A DNA stretch of 64,000 bases from Omphiscola glabra (Eukaryota; Mollusca; Gastropoda; Lymnaeidae), in NCBI GenBank assembly GCA_964017045.1, contig OZ024806.1:1437502-1501501 (forward strand), in the 5' to 3' direction. This document shows positions 21,880-34,394 of this stretch, in pieces. The position numbers and the translations under genes were made by a program. Position 1 is the first letter of the stretch. Each line of letters begins with the position of its first letter. A model generated the notes under the pieces. It had not been told where the DNA came from and searched no databases. It saw nothing but the letters and a program-made list of their open reading frames with translations.

Positions 21880-24800
21880 CACTTTATATGTTTATGCTCA
21901 CTTCTTCATTTATTTATATTTACTTATTGTGAAATCTGTTGATAGAGTATGTATAATCTCATGCTTTAGTATACATTTTATTATACAAATTGTATTGGCT
22001 TATTTATTTTTCTCTGAAATATACACAATCTTCACACCAACAACAATGACATGTAATGAGTTTAATTTTAATTTCAAAGATATTTAACTTTAAACACAAA
22101 ACTGTTGCATGGTATAATCTTATACACAGTTCATAATCCACATTTAATATTGCAAAATAGAAATGAAATTAATGGACGTCAGTGTTTTATTATGTCTTGT
22201 CTTAGTCATATCAAGTGTACACAATTAAATATAACATCTATTTTGTATAAATAGAACACAGACATTTTAACGATGTTTTTATAAGTTATTTAACTTGGAT
22301 GAATATGAAGTTATTAAAATTTAAAAAAAATCTTGTTTAAAATACAAAAATTATTGTTGATGACTCTTATTTGAATGATAAAATTAATTATTATTATTAT
22401 TATAAGAAGTTTTTATTAGCGTAGTACCCCAACCTAGTGCTGGGCTCACCACGCTCTACATACAATATAATAAATGTGAAACCATTGATGTCAACCAGCA
22501 TTATCATCTATCGCTCAGTGGGCGGAATCAGTCAGGATAGTAGAGTTTAAAGAGATATGTTTTGAGTGCAGTTTTTAAGGATGTTTTTGTGGGATCTTGG
22601 GGACAGAAAGTAAAGGCCTACTTGAATTATTCTTTGTTAGAAATTAAATGCCAAAATATACAATTTAAAATATTTTATTATGTAAAAGTAAAAAATCAAA
22701 TTATACAATTTAAAACATCTAAAATTGATAATCACATTATGCAATTTGAAACAACTAGAATTTGATCTTAAAATTATGAAATTTAAAATATTTAGAAATT
22801 GTTCATCAAATATATAACTTGAAACAAATAGAAGTTTTATACAATACAATTTAAAACATCTTGAAGTTTATCATCAACATTCTAGTACTTTATAAGTCAT
22901 GTGCTGATAAAAATAATTTTCTGTTATATGTGTAATACCTCTGACGGATGATGTATTTTAATTATGTATTTTTTAAAATATTAAATTAAATAGGATAATT
23001 TCTCTAACATTAACATGAAAAAATAATTTTATTTAATTTTAAACATCATTGTAAGATAAATGCTCCTAATAATTCTACTAAAATTGTTGAATTGGTTGTG
23101 TATGTTTGTTTTATTTGTAAATGTTTAATTATATATCTATTTTAATCACTGCCAGTGTAGATTATATCTCTAAAATAACTAAGTTGTTTTTTACTCATTT
23201 AATTGTAACATTCATAATAACCATTTTAACATAAATTTCATTGTTAATATTTTAATACAAAATGAAAGTAGGATTTGCTTATGTATATGGTTCTAAAGAA
23301 TATTTAATTCTAATACTATTTATAACTTACAATGTTAGCTGCATCAGATGCTATTTTTTTAATTGGTATTTTTACAGTTTATTTTGTTTCAAATGTATTA
23401 AATTACATTGTCTTTTTTTTATTGAGTTTAGATAACAATTCTTCTTAATTTTATATTAAGTGTGAATCTTTTGATAATTTCATTCTAAAATTTATTGTAT
23501 TTCATTATGATTATATTAATTTTGTAATCACATCTTTTTTACATCACATTTTTCTGTATATCTATTATAATGTCAATTTTCACTATATTAAAATTTGTCT
23601 TCTTTAATTCCAATTTTATATAATTATTTTTCCATATTATTTTTTATCCTCATAATAGATTTAAAAAGTTGATGCATCATCCAATTTATTAAAAATATAT
23701 TGTAATAACATAAAATATCCTAAAAGTGTTTTAATTACATTTCTATTCATTAAAATTAATTCTTAAAGAGATTCTTTATTTATGTTTTTACATTCAAGGA
23801 CAAACAAATATAATTATTGATTGCAAGAAATATACCATATTAATTATGATTTTATACTCTCTATATATACTATAGTAAATGTAATTGTCATACATTCTCT
23901 CTCTCGATATAGGCTATATACTATAATAATAATACTTTTTATACTCTGTCTATATTTATACTGTGTAATTAAAATGTTTGTACTCTCTCAATAATAATTA
24001 TAATTTTTTACTTAATCTAAAATTTTTATGTTTAAGTGTTATATAATCACGACACTTTCACAATTTGCAATGGTCGTTTATTTTAGAATGAAACAGATAT
24101 ACTTTAATCATGGCATGAAGTAAATAGAGATTGTATTCATTCAACATTGACTAAGTGGTTTTATTCAACGTTATTTAACAATGCACTTTTAAATTTATAT
24201 TTAGCAATGCAAAACTATATGTTCTAATCTTGAAAGGAGGATACAATAATATTTATAATTTTTATTGACATTAACTGTTTTTAAAAGTATTTATTTATGA
24301 TGACTTTTTCCATTTAGAATAAAAATTGTGTTTCCTTTTTTTGTCATAGTCTACTGATATGATATGTTCAGATTTCATTATTCTTGACTGCATGCATAAA
24401 CATTTGCTAATATGATTTCTTTTCTCCAATGTAAAAAATTAGATAATATGATATTGTTAAAATATTTAAAAAAAATATATTTATATATTTTATCAAAATC
24501 AATTAACAATATTTTTTTAAAGAAATTAAAGAATTCATAAAATGATATTTCTTTAAAGATGAAATAAATTTAACAAATGTCAAAGTTCATTTGATCTTTT
24601 AAAAATACTTTGATCAAACTGTTTTGATCTTATTTCCTGTAAATAATGAAGTGAATTGAACTTTACAAAATATATATTTAAAGTTCTTATTTTTCTTTCT
24701 GTATCATCATGATATTTTGTGTTCGCTCATCCCTGAGTAAACTATACAGACATTCATGTGGTGTAGTAATAATGGTGATGAATCAAGACAGTAACTATGT

Positions 24801-25080
24801 TTTTGTTGGTCTAAATTGACAGCATGTAAAATTAAGATGGATTTAATTGGATTCATACGAGTGGGCGTATGTAGAGTTTTCAGTGATATGTTTATCCTCC
24901 TTTATTGCCTCAATGAATTTATAGTGTTTATTTACTGTTCTAAATTTTATTTTTTTATGAATTAAGACATTATAAATATTTATGAAGATATCTATGTTAA
25001 AATCTTTCCATAATAAAAAGTATTTCTGAAGAACACTTTGTATTATTTTAATAGTGAAGCATGTGACGTCAAAGTCAGTT
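21880..25080. other. Very AT-rich stretch without recognised genes
   Basis: I find no protein motif on either strand. At 22421-22520 there is a dispersed block beginning GCGTAGTACCCCAACCTAG, with a second piece at 15930. At 22640-22860 there is a loose repeat of AATTTAAAACAT-type phrases. Confidence 0.45.
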
Positions 25081-25104
25081 ACCCTTTACCAATATTAATA
25101 TGAA

Positions 25105-25265
25105 CAATTCTGACCACACACTAAATACAACAGACAACACAATAAATACAACATACCACACAATAAATACAACATACCACACAATAAATAAAAACATACC
25201 ACACAATAAATACAACATACCACACAATAAATACAACAGACCACACATTAAAAATGATCGATTAC
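25105..25265. repeat. About 20-bp tandem repeat (CACAATAAATACAACATAC)
   Basis: About eight units of ccacacaataaatacaacat with small variants. Confidence 0.85.
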
Positions 25266-25689
25266 ACAATAAATACTACAAGTTACACTCTAGAAATATA
25301 TTTTTTCAAAATGTATTTAAAACCTATAAAATAAAAAAAATATATATTTCTTGTGTCCATATTTTTTATCACTTTGTTTTTTGCTGTAAAAATAAGTTAA
25401 TTTGTAAAAAAAATAACACATTCTTAGAATACTTACCTCTGTGTTATGTTTGTAAAATAATGACATACATTTAAAATTTGAACCTGTGAATAAACAACAC
25501 ACAATAATAAATAAAAACAGTAAAAACATACAAATAAATTATCCCCTGAAAACATTTAACTTTATTTAGTGAAATCCCTGCATTTTGTGTAAACGAAGAA
25601 GTTTTTAAATGTATGAATGTAGTGTTGTTAGAGGTATCTAGAGATCACCTCTGTGTTCAATACCAACACAAAGAAGAAGTTTTGCTTGT

Positions 25690-25975
25690 CAGTGTATAAC
25701 TCAAAGAAAAAGACAGATAAAAGTTTGTATTGCTATTGTGTAACTCAACTAAAGACATATATACCTTTTGTCAATGGATAACTCAACTAATGGCATATAC
25801 AAGTGTTGCTTTTCAATGTATAACCCATCTAATGACATATGCAAGTATTGCATGTCAATGTATAACTCAATTAATGATATATGCAATTGTTGCTTGTCAG
25901 TGTATAACTCAACTGTAGAAAGATACATGTTTTAATTGTTTTTGCATAACTCAACTAAAGACATATTCCAACATA
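25690..25975. repeat. About 45-bp tandem repeat, about 6 units
   Basis: The unit contains GTATAACTCAACTAATGACA and TATGCAAGTATTGCTTGTCA-type halves, with moderate divergence. Confidence 0.8.
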
Positions 25976-26107
25976 TAATAATTATGAAATATCATAAAAA
26001 CAATTGTGTCCCTTCCCAAAGCAGTGGAAACTTCTTAGTTATTTGATTTGATATTCAGACATTCTGTTTGATTGTTTTAGAAGAAGTTAAAGAAGTTAAG
26101 AAGTACT

Positions 26108-26285
26108 AAGATCTAAATACACGATTTAGATTGGAATAATAATTTCTACTTAGATCTAAATACGCGATTTAGATTGGAATAATCATTTCTACTTAGATCT
26201 AATTACGCGATTTTGATTGGAATAATCATTTCTACTAAGATCTAAATACACGATTTAGTTTCCAATAATCATTTCTACTAATACC
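26108..26285. repeat. 44-bp tandem repeat, 4 units
   Basis: The unit contains AGATCTAAATACACGATTTA and TGGAATAATCATTTCTACT. Confidence 0.85.
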
Positions 26286-26879
26286 TATTTATTTGTGTAG
26301 GGAAGGGGTCGGCATCCCCCCCTTTTTCCAGTAATAAACAACTCAACAAGCAGGTCAAGTTTTGGTTTTGCGTGCAACACACACCCCCCCCCCCCACTTT
26401 AAAAAAAAAAAAACAACAACTCATTTGACGTTCGTGTAAATATTTGGAATAATCATTTTGACCATATCGCTGAAACATATTTAGTTCAAATATATTCTAT
26501 TAATAGACAAGAATGAAACTGGTTGTGTGATTACAACTTGTAATACAAGTGAACTTATTCTTTAATTACATGTTAACTGATCCTGTAATTACATGTGGAC
26601 TGATTGTGTAATTACATTTAACTGATTGTCAAATATTACGGTCCCATGTCAGAATATGATGGCTCATGATGAATTTGTTGTTGTCTAAGGTCGACGTGTG
26701 GTAGAGTGCGACAATAACTCTACTCTGACGACCATTACAATATCTCTGATTATCTTACTAGTACACCTAATCAATATGTTTTAGTCTGAGGCATAACACA
26801 ATAAGTCCATTGGATACTACTCTTAATTATCTTTAGTACATCTAGCAAGGTGACAGGTCCTAATTTACAATGTAACAAG

Positions 26880-27625
26880 TCTCTATTGGCAAATGCGACA
26901 GGGCTTTATTGGCAACATTGATAGGTATCCATTGGCCAATGTGACACATCATTATTGGTAAATGTGACATGTCTGTATTGGTTAATGTGACACGTCATTC
27001 TTGGAAAATGTGAAAGGTCTATATTGGCCGTTGTAACACATCGTTATTGGCAAATGAAACAGATCCTAATGGCCAAAGTAACAGGTCTCTATTGGGTAAT
27101 GTGATAGGTCTCTATTGGCCAATGTGACTGGTCTCTATTTTTTAATGTGATAGGTCTATATTGCCCAATGGTACATGTCTCTATTGGCCAATGTGACATG
27201 TCTCTATTGGCCAATATAAAAGGTCTCTATTGGGTAATGTGAGGGCTTCTATCGGCCAACGTGACATGTCTCTATGGACTAAAATGACAGGTCTTATTTG
27301 CCAATGTGACAGGTCTCTATTGGCCAATGTAACAGGTCTCTATTTGCCAATGTGATAGTTCTCTATTGTCCAATGTGACAGGTCTCTATTGGCCAAAGTG
27401 ACATGTCTCTATTGTCCAATGTGACTGGTCTCTATTGTCCAATGTGACAGGTCTCTATTGTCCAATGTGACAGGTCTCTATTGGCCAAAGTGACATGTCT
27501 CTATTGTCCAATGTAACAGGTCTCTATTGTCCAATGTGACAGGTCTCTATTGTCCAATGTGACAGGTCTCTATTGTCCAATGTGACAGGTCTCTATTGTC
27601 CAATGTGACTGGTCTCTATTAACTA
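26880..27625. repeat. 23-24-bp minisatellite, about 30 units
   Basis: The unit is tctctattggccaatgtgac with AGG. The distal end is dominated by a TTGTCCAATGTGAC variant, and the proximal end is diverged. The CCAAT pentamer recurs in nearly every unit. Confidence 0.9.
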
Positions 27626-27732
27626 TTATCATTTAATATTTTCTTATTTATTCGTTTTTTAATTAATTGTTTTGTAGCCGTTTAACTACAGTAAACTTTG
27701 ATCTTGTGTTTTGTCACAGTTTGTTAGGACCA

Positions 27733-27925
27733 TCAACATAACACTCTGTGACTTGTACGTGTCCACAAGCAGCATTTGGAAGCAATGTTCTGTAGATCAT
27801 TTAGGGTTTTCCCAATTGTCACGTCATTGCTTCCTAACATGAACTGAAATTGGTTAGTTGGAGTGTAAGAATTATATCGAGTTACAATAAGATTCAAGCG
27901 GTTTCTTTCAGGTAGTCTCTCCGGA
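27733..27925 (-). pseudogene. Coding remnant related to 30045-30257, unknown family
   Basis: The minus frame reads NQFQFMLGSNDVTIGKTLND. The 30.2-kb sequence has CQFLLRNNDVVFGK and then AIGKTQS. Nucleotides also align across CAGTT-x-TG and AATGACGT, ending GGGAAAA. Upstream there is a G/C-rich, Pro-rich frame that is probably not coding. It looks like a decayed paralogous exon. Confidence 0.35.
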
Positions 27926-28385
27926 GGGTGGAGGGAATCAGGGGCGGGGGGGTACATGTCTAATGCCCCCCCCCTGAGAAAAATGTGTTCATTGTTAAAA
28001 CCAAAATACATTTTTATTAAAAAATGACACAATTTTAATTTTTATACGTTTTTTAAAAATTAAAGCCCATTTCGGCGCCCCGCTAGTCTGGCTCCCGGCG
28101 TCTGTACCAACAGCCACCCATTATCTTTGCCTCTGGCCCATTGCACTACCCCCCCAATATCTGAAATGCGGCCCCCCCCCCCCATTCACCAGGTTGGTCC
28201 AGAAACCCTTAAAACCGGTCCACAAATGGTGAACAAATAATTTTGTTACAACGATTCTATTTATGATTATTTTCTTTGTATAGACAAGCCTAACATTTTA
28301 TGAACACACATTGTTTTAGTTGAAAAAAACAAATAAATGGAAGCTACAAAAGTGTCTGGCTATCTGTCTATATCTTCGTCATGAC

Positions 28386-28551
28386 CAGTTCAGGATTTAG
28401 ACTGACTGATGCCTGGTGCTATACAAAGTCCAATGGTCCCCTACTGTATTATATTACATCACCTGGTCAAATAAAAATATGAAAAATATAGCAATCAGAA
28501 TGTGGGGCCCTAAGCTGTACCTTGTTTAACTTATATTTAAATCCGGAACTG
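28386..28551. mobile_element. Small hAT-like MITE (166 bp)
   Basis: The ends CAGTTCAGGATTTA and (inverted) CAGTTCCGGATTTA form terminal inverted repeats. The interior contains GGGGCCCTAAGC. The flanks GTCATGAC and GTCACGTC are partly similar, which could be a decayed 8-bp target duplication. Confidence 0.55.
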
Positions 28552-29094
28552 GTCACGTCTTTATATCTCTTTGTCATAATGACTATGCGAGCGAGGGATG
28601 TGACATGTCACATAATTATTATGTTATATCGTTAGATCACTGTAGTAGCAAGTTCTCAGTAGTGTTTAATATCTCCTACTTGTGATGACACAATAGTAAA
28701 CCAAACAACAAAGAAATGACAACCAACGGGATTTCCCGTTGGAACAATTTCTCATTTTCTTAACGACATCCATTCTGTAGTTCTTACGGAGTTTTAGGGA
28801 CACATCATTTTAAATGTTTAAAAAAAAAAAATGTTGGTAAATAAACGGACGATTGTTAAGTCTGGTTTGATTACAACATAACCAAGTACAACTAATATAA
28901 AAAATCAACATCACACATAATAAAAGTTATCACCTTTAAAAACACGTCTTGTCTTGACAACAGCTAGGATGGGAATACTTTCAAAATGGCGGTTAGCCCA
29001 GTGATATCAGACATTTCCGTTATTTTAAACCATTTATAAATAAAAAATGCAACAAATAAATTTCCCAATTATATTAACTCTCAAGTAAAGACTT

Positions 29095-29972
29095 TTTCAA
29101 TGTTCAATCCAAGCAACACCGTTCCTCTCATTAAATTTACTGATGACGTCACAATTGTTGGCTTAATATCTGAAGTAGAAGGCTTATGCCACAACTTTAG
29201 TTACATGCTTTAACAATTGATTATCAAAAAAAGTTCCAGTTAAATGTCTTAAAGACAAAGGAAATGAGAGATCTCAACATAAAAAGTCAAAGTGTAGAGA
29301 AAGTAGAGACAAATAAGTACTTAGATGTTACCATTAATAATAAGCTAACATGACATGATGTATACACATTTCAACAAAGACTTTCTACCTTAAAAACTGT
29401 ACAATTTTTTCTACTTAATTAACCTGCTGGTGTGGGAAGTTATCGTCTGATATCAAACATTGAAGAAAACACTAACCAAGAAAGCTCGAAACATCACCCA
29501 AACCAAACATCATTCACTTGAAGAACTCTTTAAAGAAAGATGTTATTGTAAAACTAAACAAACTGTGGATGAAACATCACACCCTCTTCATCACATATAC
29601 TTATGATCCGCCTGTTCGGGGCGATTTCTTTCGGTTTATGCAAGGAATGGCAGATATACAATTATTTTGTTCCATAATCTGTACTATTTTAACAACAGCC
29701 GTCCTCAGAAGTCACAAAATCTAAATGATCAATAATTAATTACCTTATTAGACTAAGGGAGTCGACCGACTGACTGGCTGTTTTAACGGTAGAGAAATAC
29801 TTTAATGTAGATGCCCTGTGCTTTGTGTTTAAATTGTTTTAGTTGAAAAATATCGGCTTTATTAAAAAAATGTATTTATTTATGTGCTGAAAATGTATAT
29901 GGACAAAGCATTACAACAATTCGATTTATTTAGATCAATAAAATTATCGTATCTTATATTTTAAAGGACGGT
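29095..29972 (+). mobile_element. LINE remnant copy 2, reverse-transcriptase palm to 3' end
   Basis: An in-frame block KFTDDVTIVGLISEVE corresponds to the FADD catalytic box of non-LTR reverse transcriptases. It is followed, through stops and frameshifts, by STYLDVTINNKLT (the Y-LGV-I-NKL-W region) and then the same ELFKERCYCKTK C-terminus as the 6.6-kb copy. Both end with ATCAATAAAAT(A/T)ATCGTATC. It is a dead, 5'-truncated element. Confidence 0.8.
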
Positions 29973-30044
29973 GCTAGGATGAAGAGTGGCCTTGGTCAGA
30001 CTGAAATTTGAGGACCATTGATGTTGTATATAACTACATCCCAG

Positions 30045-30420
30045 TCAATAAAATATCACGTGAGGCACATCAAAGTTATTGTTGTCTTCGTTGTACTGTA
30101 ATGTAACTGTTGAATTTCCCTGAGCTGAATTAAACATCGCACTTTGGGTTTTCCCAATCGCCGAGCAACTAATTTTCCCAAATACAACGTCATTGTTTCT
30201 AAGCAGGAACTGGCAGTGTTTAGAAAATGATAAAATGTGATAGCCTTCAATAACTTTCTAGAGAGCAATGAAATTGAGTGGTGGTCCATTACAAGGTCAG
30301 TCCGCAAGCCTCCATATTGGTCCAATAAGGGCGTGGCTCCACTTAGTTTGGCATCCAATACTGGCTGAGATACAGGATCTGGTATAAAAACAAATGCATC
30401 AGCAAAGTGAACATGGCTAC
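30045..30420 (-). pseudogene. Coding remnant, unknown family, with stop TGA at 30045-30047
   Basis: Two adjoining open frames look protein-like. The upstream one reads FADAFVFIPDPVSQPVLDAK, then DHHSISLLS. The downstream one is EGYHILSFSKHCQFLLRNND, then VVFGKISCSAIGKTQSAMF, ending PHVIFY. They meet at 30257 in different frames, where CATTGCTCTCTAG resembles a 3' splice site. So this is either a terminal exon of 213 nt or a single segment with a frameshift. A diverged relative lies at 27.8 kb. I do not recognise the family. Confidence 0.4.
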
Positions 30421-30605
30421 ATTTGCTCTGGTGACGTCAGTGAGAGTCAGAAAGTAATCGTGGCTACTGTCAACCCCTCTGTTCTACTGGATTGATTAAT
30501 TCATCAAGTTATTTCGTAATACGTCGTTCTTTTTTAATTTCAATGAATGAACATAAGTCCTTTTCATAATGATTATAACTTTCATAACTAATTATATATA
30601 CAGGC

Positions 30606-30880
30606 TGCAACTGCAACAGACACATGCATATAGCGCAGCTCGCTATCATACAGAAATAAAACACATCCTAATTCCACAAGTTCCATTCACGACTGCCGCA
30701 CGACTAAAACTTACGTCACAATACAGTCTAGACAATACGTCACAATAAGCGTACAAATACGTCACTCAGTCAAGTGCGGGAAGAGCGTTCAATAACTAAT
30801 TAAAACTCTCTAACACACACAGCGCGTAATAAACATAACATTTGGTCGCAACAATTACTAATGAACTCCAATTTTCGACA
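30606..30880 (-). repeat. 3' LTR of the Gypsy element
   Basis: On the minus strand it starts TGTCGAAAATTGGAGTTCAT and ends with CA. It aligns over its length with 37806-38092, sharing for example ACAATACAGTCTAGACAATA and AACTCTCTAACACACAC. The LTRs are clearly diverged, indicating an old insertion. No matching target duplication is seen outside. Confidence 0.75.
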
Positions 30881-30915
30881 TACCCCCCCCCCCTCTTCCC
30901 ATTTCATTTCAGATT
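30881..30915 (-). other. Polypurine tract
   Basis: Minus strand GGGAAGAGG followed by a G-run and TA lies directly next to the LTR's TG start. This is the expected site of plus-strand priming and it fixes the element's orientation. Confidence 0.65.
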
Positions 30916-31464
30916 TAACTTATGGAATTAAATCGACACCCACACAAAAAACACATAATCATCATAAACGAGAAAAATTCAGATACACGAAATGGTCTGT
31001 ACCAAAAACAATGATTTAATGTTTCTGAAAATGAATACAAATCCAATCATTCCAATATATTTTAAACAACTTCAAGAGTTAAACATTCATGTACTACACT
31101 ATATAAAGGAAATCAGAGAAATGAATTGTATTTATACATTTCAACAATAAAAATTCCTTTTCATAGTAATGAAATTCTACGGTAGAATAATTCCCATTAT
31201 ATCTTAATTATCAGGACAATTACATCACTTATGAATCTGTAACAATAATTAAGATTATAAAATTCATATCATTAATGTGTATTAAAAATCATTCACAGTT
31301 ATTGGAAAAACACATTAGTATTCAACATTATTACAGGTGAGAGATGCCACACACTAATATCAGCATCCTTTATTTGCTCTTCTATAACATATGTTTAATT
31401 TTTTTCAAAATAAAAAATTAGTCTCATTAAAAAAAATGCATACAAATTAAAAACTTCAGAGAAA

Positions 31465-32515
31465 TCATGGTCATAGCATTCATGGTTATAACAACCATGA
31501 TCATAGCAATCATGGTCATAACAATCATGGTCATAGAAATCATGGTCATAGCAATCATGGTCATAGCAATCATGGTCATAACAATCATGGTCATAACAAT
31601 CATGGTCATAGCAATCATGGTCATAAAAATCATGGTCATAACAATCATGGTCATTGCAATCATGGTCATAACAATCATGGTCATAGCAATCATGGTCATA
31701 TCAATCATGGTCATTGCAATCATGGTCATAACATCATGGTCGTAACAATCATGGTCGTAACAATAATGGTCATATAAATCATGGTCATAGCAATCACGGT
31801 CATAACATGCATGGTCATAACAATCATGGTTATAGCAATCATGGTCATAACAATCATGGTCATAAAAATCATGGTCATACCAATCATGGTCATAACAATC
31901 ATGTAGTCATAACAATCATGGTCATTGCAATCATGGTCATAACAATAATGGTCATAGCAATCATGATCATAACAATCATGGTCATAACAATCATGTTGTC
32001 ATAACAATCATGGTCATAACAATCATGTTGTCATAACAATCACGGTAACAATCATAGTCATAACAATAATGGTCATAACAATCATGGTCATAACAATCAT
32101 GGTCATATTAATCATGGTCATAACAATCATGGTCATATAAATCATGGTGATAAAAATCATGGTCATAGCAATCATGGTCATAGCAATCATGGTCATAACA
32201 ATCATGGTCATTACAATCATGGTCATAACAATCATGGTCATAACAATCATGGTCATAGCAATCATGGTCATATCAATCGTTGTCATAGCAATATTGGTCA
32301 TATCAATCATGGTCATATCAATCATGGTCATAGCAATCATGGTCATAGCAATCATGGTCATAACAATAATGGTTATAACAATCATGGTCATAGCAATCAT
32401 GGTCATAGCAATGATGGTCTTATCAATCATGGTCATATCAATCATGGTCATATCAATCATGGTCATAGCAATCATGGTCATAGCAATCATGGTCATAGCA
32501 ATCATGGTCATAGCT
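31465..32515. repeat. 15-bp minisatellite, about 69 units, inside the Gypsy element
   Basis: The unit is aacaatcatggtcat with A/G variation (AACAATCATGG or AGCAATCATGG). Both strands are open for over 100 codons (MTMIAMTMIV or NHGHNNHGHS) only because 15 is a multiple of three. Its position is between the RNase H remnant and the 3' LTR, where integrase would be expected. Confidence 0.9.
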
Positions 32516-32799
32516 GGTTTAACGGATTCTGTTTTTTAACAATAGAAGCAAAAGCTTCACCTCCCCATCTCCCAACTCCCAACTCTTGGAATTGAAATCT
32601 TACCTCATCACCAAACTCATTTACCAGTGCCCATTTAGAATTGGCAGCGCTCTCTTTAACTGAATGAAATTTTGGTAACCCTTGTTCAAAATATCAAGTG
32701 ACTCATTTACGATACAAAATTTTTACAGGGGTTACATTCGCCTTCTCAAGTAATTTTTTAACCATACAAAATATAATTACAAGACACTATTTCCTCACT

Positions 32800-33112
32800 A
32801 TTGCCAAGATAAAAAATACGCAAAAGTATTTTCTTCTACCTTGATGTATTCAATGTTAAAATTAGATTGCTGTAAAATTAATGCCCATCTGGTGACTCTC
32901 GAATTACCGAATTTAACAGTATTGAGATAGTTTAACGCCTGGTGATCACATTAAAGTATAAATCTCAAACCCATTATATAGTAAGACAATTTTTGAATGC
33001 CCCATATGATGGCCAAGCATTTCCTTTATTTTGTTAAATAGCAAGTTTCCCTATCCATTAGTTTACGACTGGTGTACTCAACTGAATGAAGTATATGGCT
33101 TATTTTCTGTAA
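32800..33112 (-). pseudogene. Gypsy pol: end of RNase H domain
   Basis: Frames joined across shifts show KECLAIIWGIQKLSYY-like sequence (observed KCLAIIWGIQK), CDHQALNYLNT, then NSRVTRWALILQQSNFNIEY. These are diagnostic of the Ty3/Gypsy RNase H C-terminal half. Several frameshifts and stops make it non-coding today. Confidence 0.8.
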
Positions 33113-33752
33113 TAGACGTGTCCCTAGTCTGTAGTCGAGGCGTCTGTTCGAACTATGACATGTCCCTAGTCTGTAGTCGAGGCGTCTGTTTGAACTATGA
33201 CATGCCCCTAGTCTGTAGTCGAGGCGTCTGTTTGAACTATGACATGCCCCTAGTCTGTAGTCGAGGCGTCTGTTTGAACTATCACATGCCCCTAGTCTGT
33301 AGTCGAGGCGTCTGTTTGAACTATCACATGTCCCTAGTCTGTAGTCGAGGCGTCTGTTTGAACTATGACATGTCCCTAGTCTGTAGTCGAGGCGTCTGTT
33401 TGAACTATGACATGCCCCTAGTCTGTAGTCGAGGCGTCTGTTTGAACTATGACATGTCCCTAGTCTGTAGTCGAGGCGTCTGTTTGAACTATGACATGTC
33501 CCTAGTCTGTAGTCGAGGCGTCTGTTTGAACTATGACATGTCCCTATTCTGTAGTCGAGGCGTCTGTTTGAACTATGACATGTCCCTAGTCTGTAGTCGA
33601 GGCGTCTGTTCGAACTATGACATGCCCCTAGTCTGTACTCGAGGCGTCTGTTTGAACTATGACATGCCCCTAGTCTGTAGTCGAGGCGTCTGTTCGAAAT
33701 ATGACATGCCCCTAGTCTGTAGTCGAGGCGTCTGTTCGAACTATGAACTGTT
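33113..33752 (-). repeat. 42-bp minisatellite, about 15 units, derived from the RNase H TDAS motif
   Basis: The minus-strand unit translates as VIVQTDASTTD, stop, GH. The single-copy flank reads EQFIVRTDASTT, the catalytic-Asp box of Gypsy RNase H. The unit is 14 codons but carries an in-frame stop. The plus strand happens to be open for 245 codons (MSLVCSRGVCLNYD repeats), a by-product. Confidence 0.85.
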
Positions 33753-33800
33753 CAATATTGTCGTGTAGCACTAATATTGGGTTATTAATTAAGTACTTTT

Positions 33801-34148
33801 TGGTGATGGGTGGCCGTAATGACTAAGCTGAGGAAATATCAAGCCCAGTCAAGCAGAAACATCACCAGCACCCCCTGGTAGATGGGACCCGTTAGTCTTG
33901 TATGGCAACTCATCTGAGAGAAGGAAACTCTAAATTCAAACCCGGAGATGGTGTCCCGTAGGTGGATAACATTGATGCCAAGCTGTATCATCCACATGAT
34001 GAACCCTTCGGTTATCCAGCGGCATGGAGAGATGCAATTTTCTGCCGGGAACAAGCTGTTAATCCTAGAAGAGTAATCCTAGGCATTGTGGAATTCGTCC
34101 TGTGAAGTCAACACCATCGCCACATTGTGACGGACGGATGCCAGAAAG
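33801..34148 (+). mobile_element. tRNA-derived SINE, copy 1
   Basis: The head GGGTGGCCGTAATGACTAAG resembles a tRNA-Leu-type A box (TGGCCGAGTGGT in the other copy). ATTCAAACCCGG resembles a B box, and the tail ends GACGGATGCCAG. It is flanked by a 12-bp target duplication, TTAAGTACTTTT (33789-33800 and 34149-34160). It splits the Gypsy pol between AIQKYL and INNPILVL. Confidence 0.8.
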
Positions 34149-34160
34149 TTAAGTACTTTT

Positions 34161-34394
34161 GTATAGCTTCTAATGCCTGTTGGCATTCATCTGTCCAGCG
34201 ATATATTGTTAGGTCTACCTTTCTTAGTAAGGTCAGTCAACGGTGCTGTTAGTGTTTACAATTTTGGAATGACTTTCTTGTAATATGAGATCAGACCAAC
34301 TAATCCTCTTACTTGTTTCTTATTTCTAGGAGGATCAATTCTTAACACTTTGTTTACATTGTTACTGGTGCGGGTTTCAGTAAACCTGCACCAA
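34161..34394 (-). pseudogene. Gypsy pol: RT thumb/connection
   Basis: Translation across shifts shows HTIGAGLLKPAPVT, LRIDPPRNKKQVRGLVGLIS, YYKK and WTDECQQALEAIQKYL. This matches the FLGH-x-G, P-x-KKQVR-FLGL-YYR, W-AF--LK order of Gypsy polymerases. Confidence 0.8.

Noticed and set aside
31427..32539. Met/Thr/Ile or His/Gly/Asn repeat proteins
   Set aside because: A 15-bp tandem array keeps all frames open. There is no supporting gene structure.
33031..33768. 245-codon plus-strand frame with CSRGVC repeats
   Set aside because: It is the antisense of the Gypsy RNase H TDAS array. The meaningful reading is on the minus strand and is a pseudogene.
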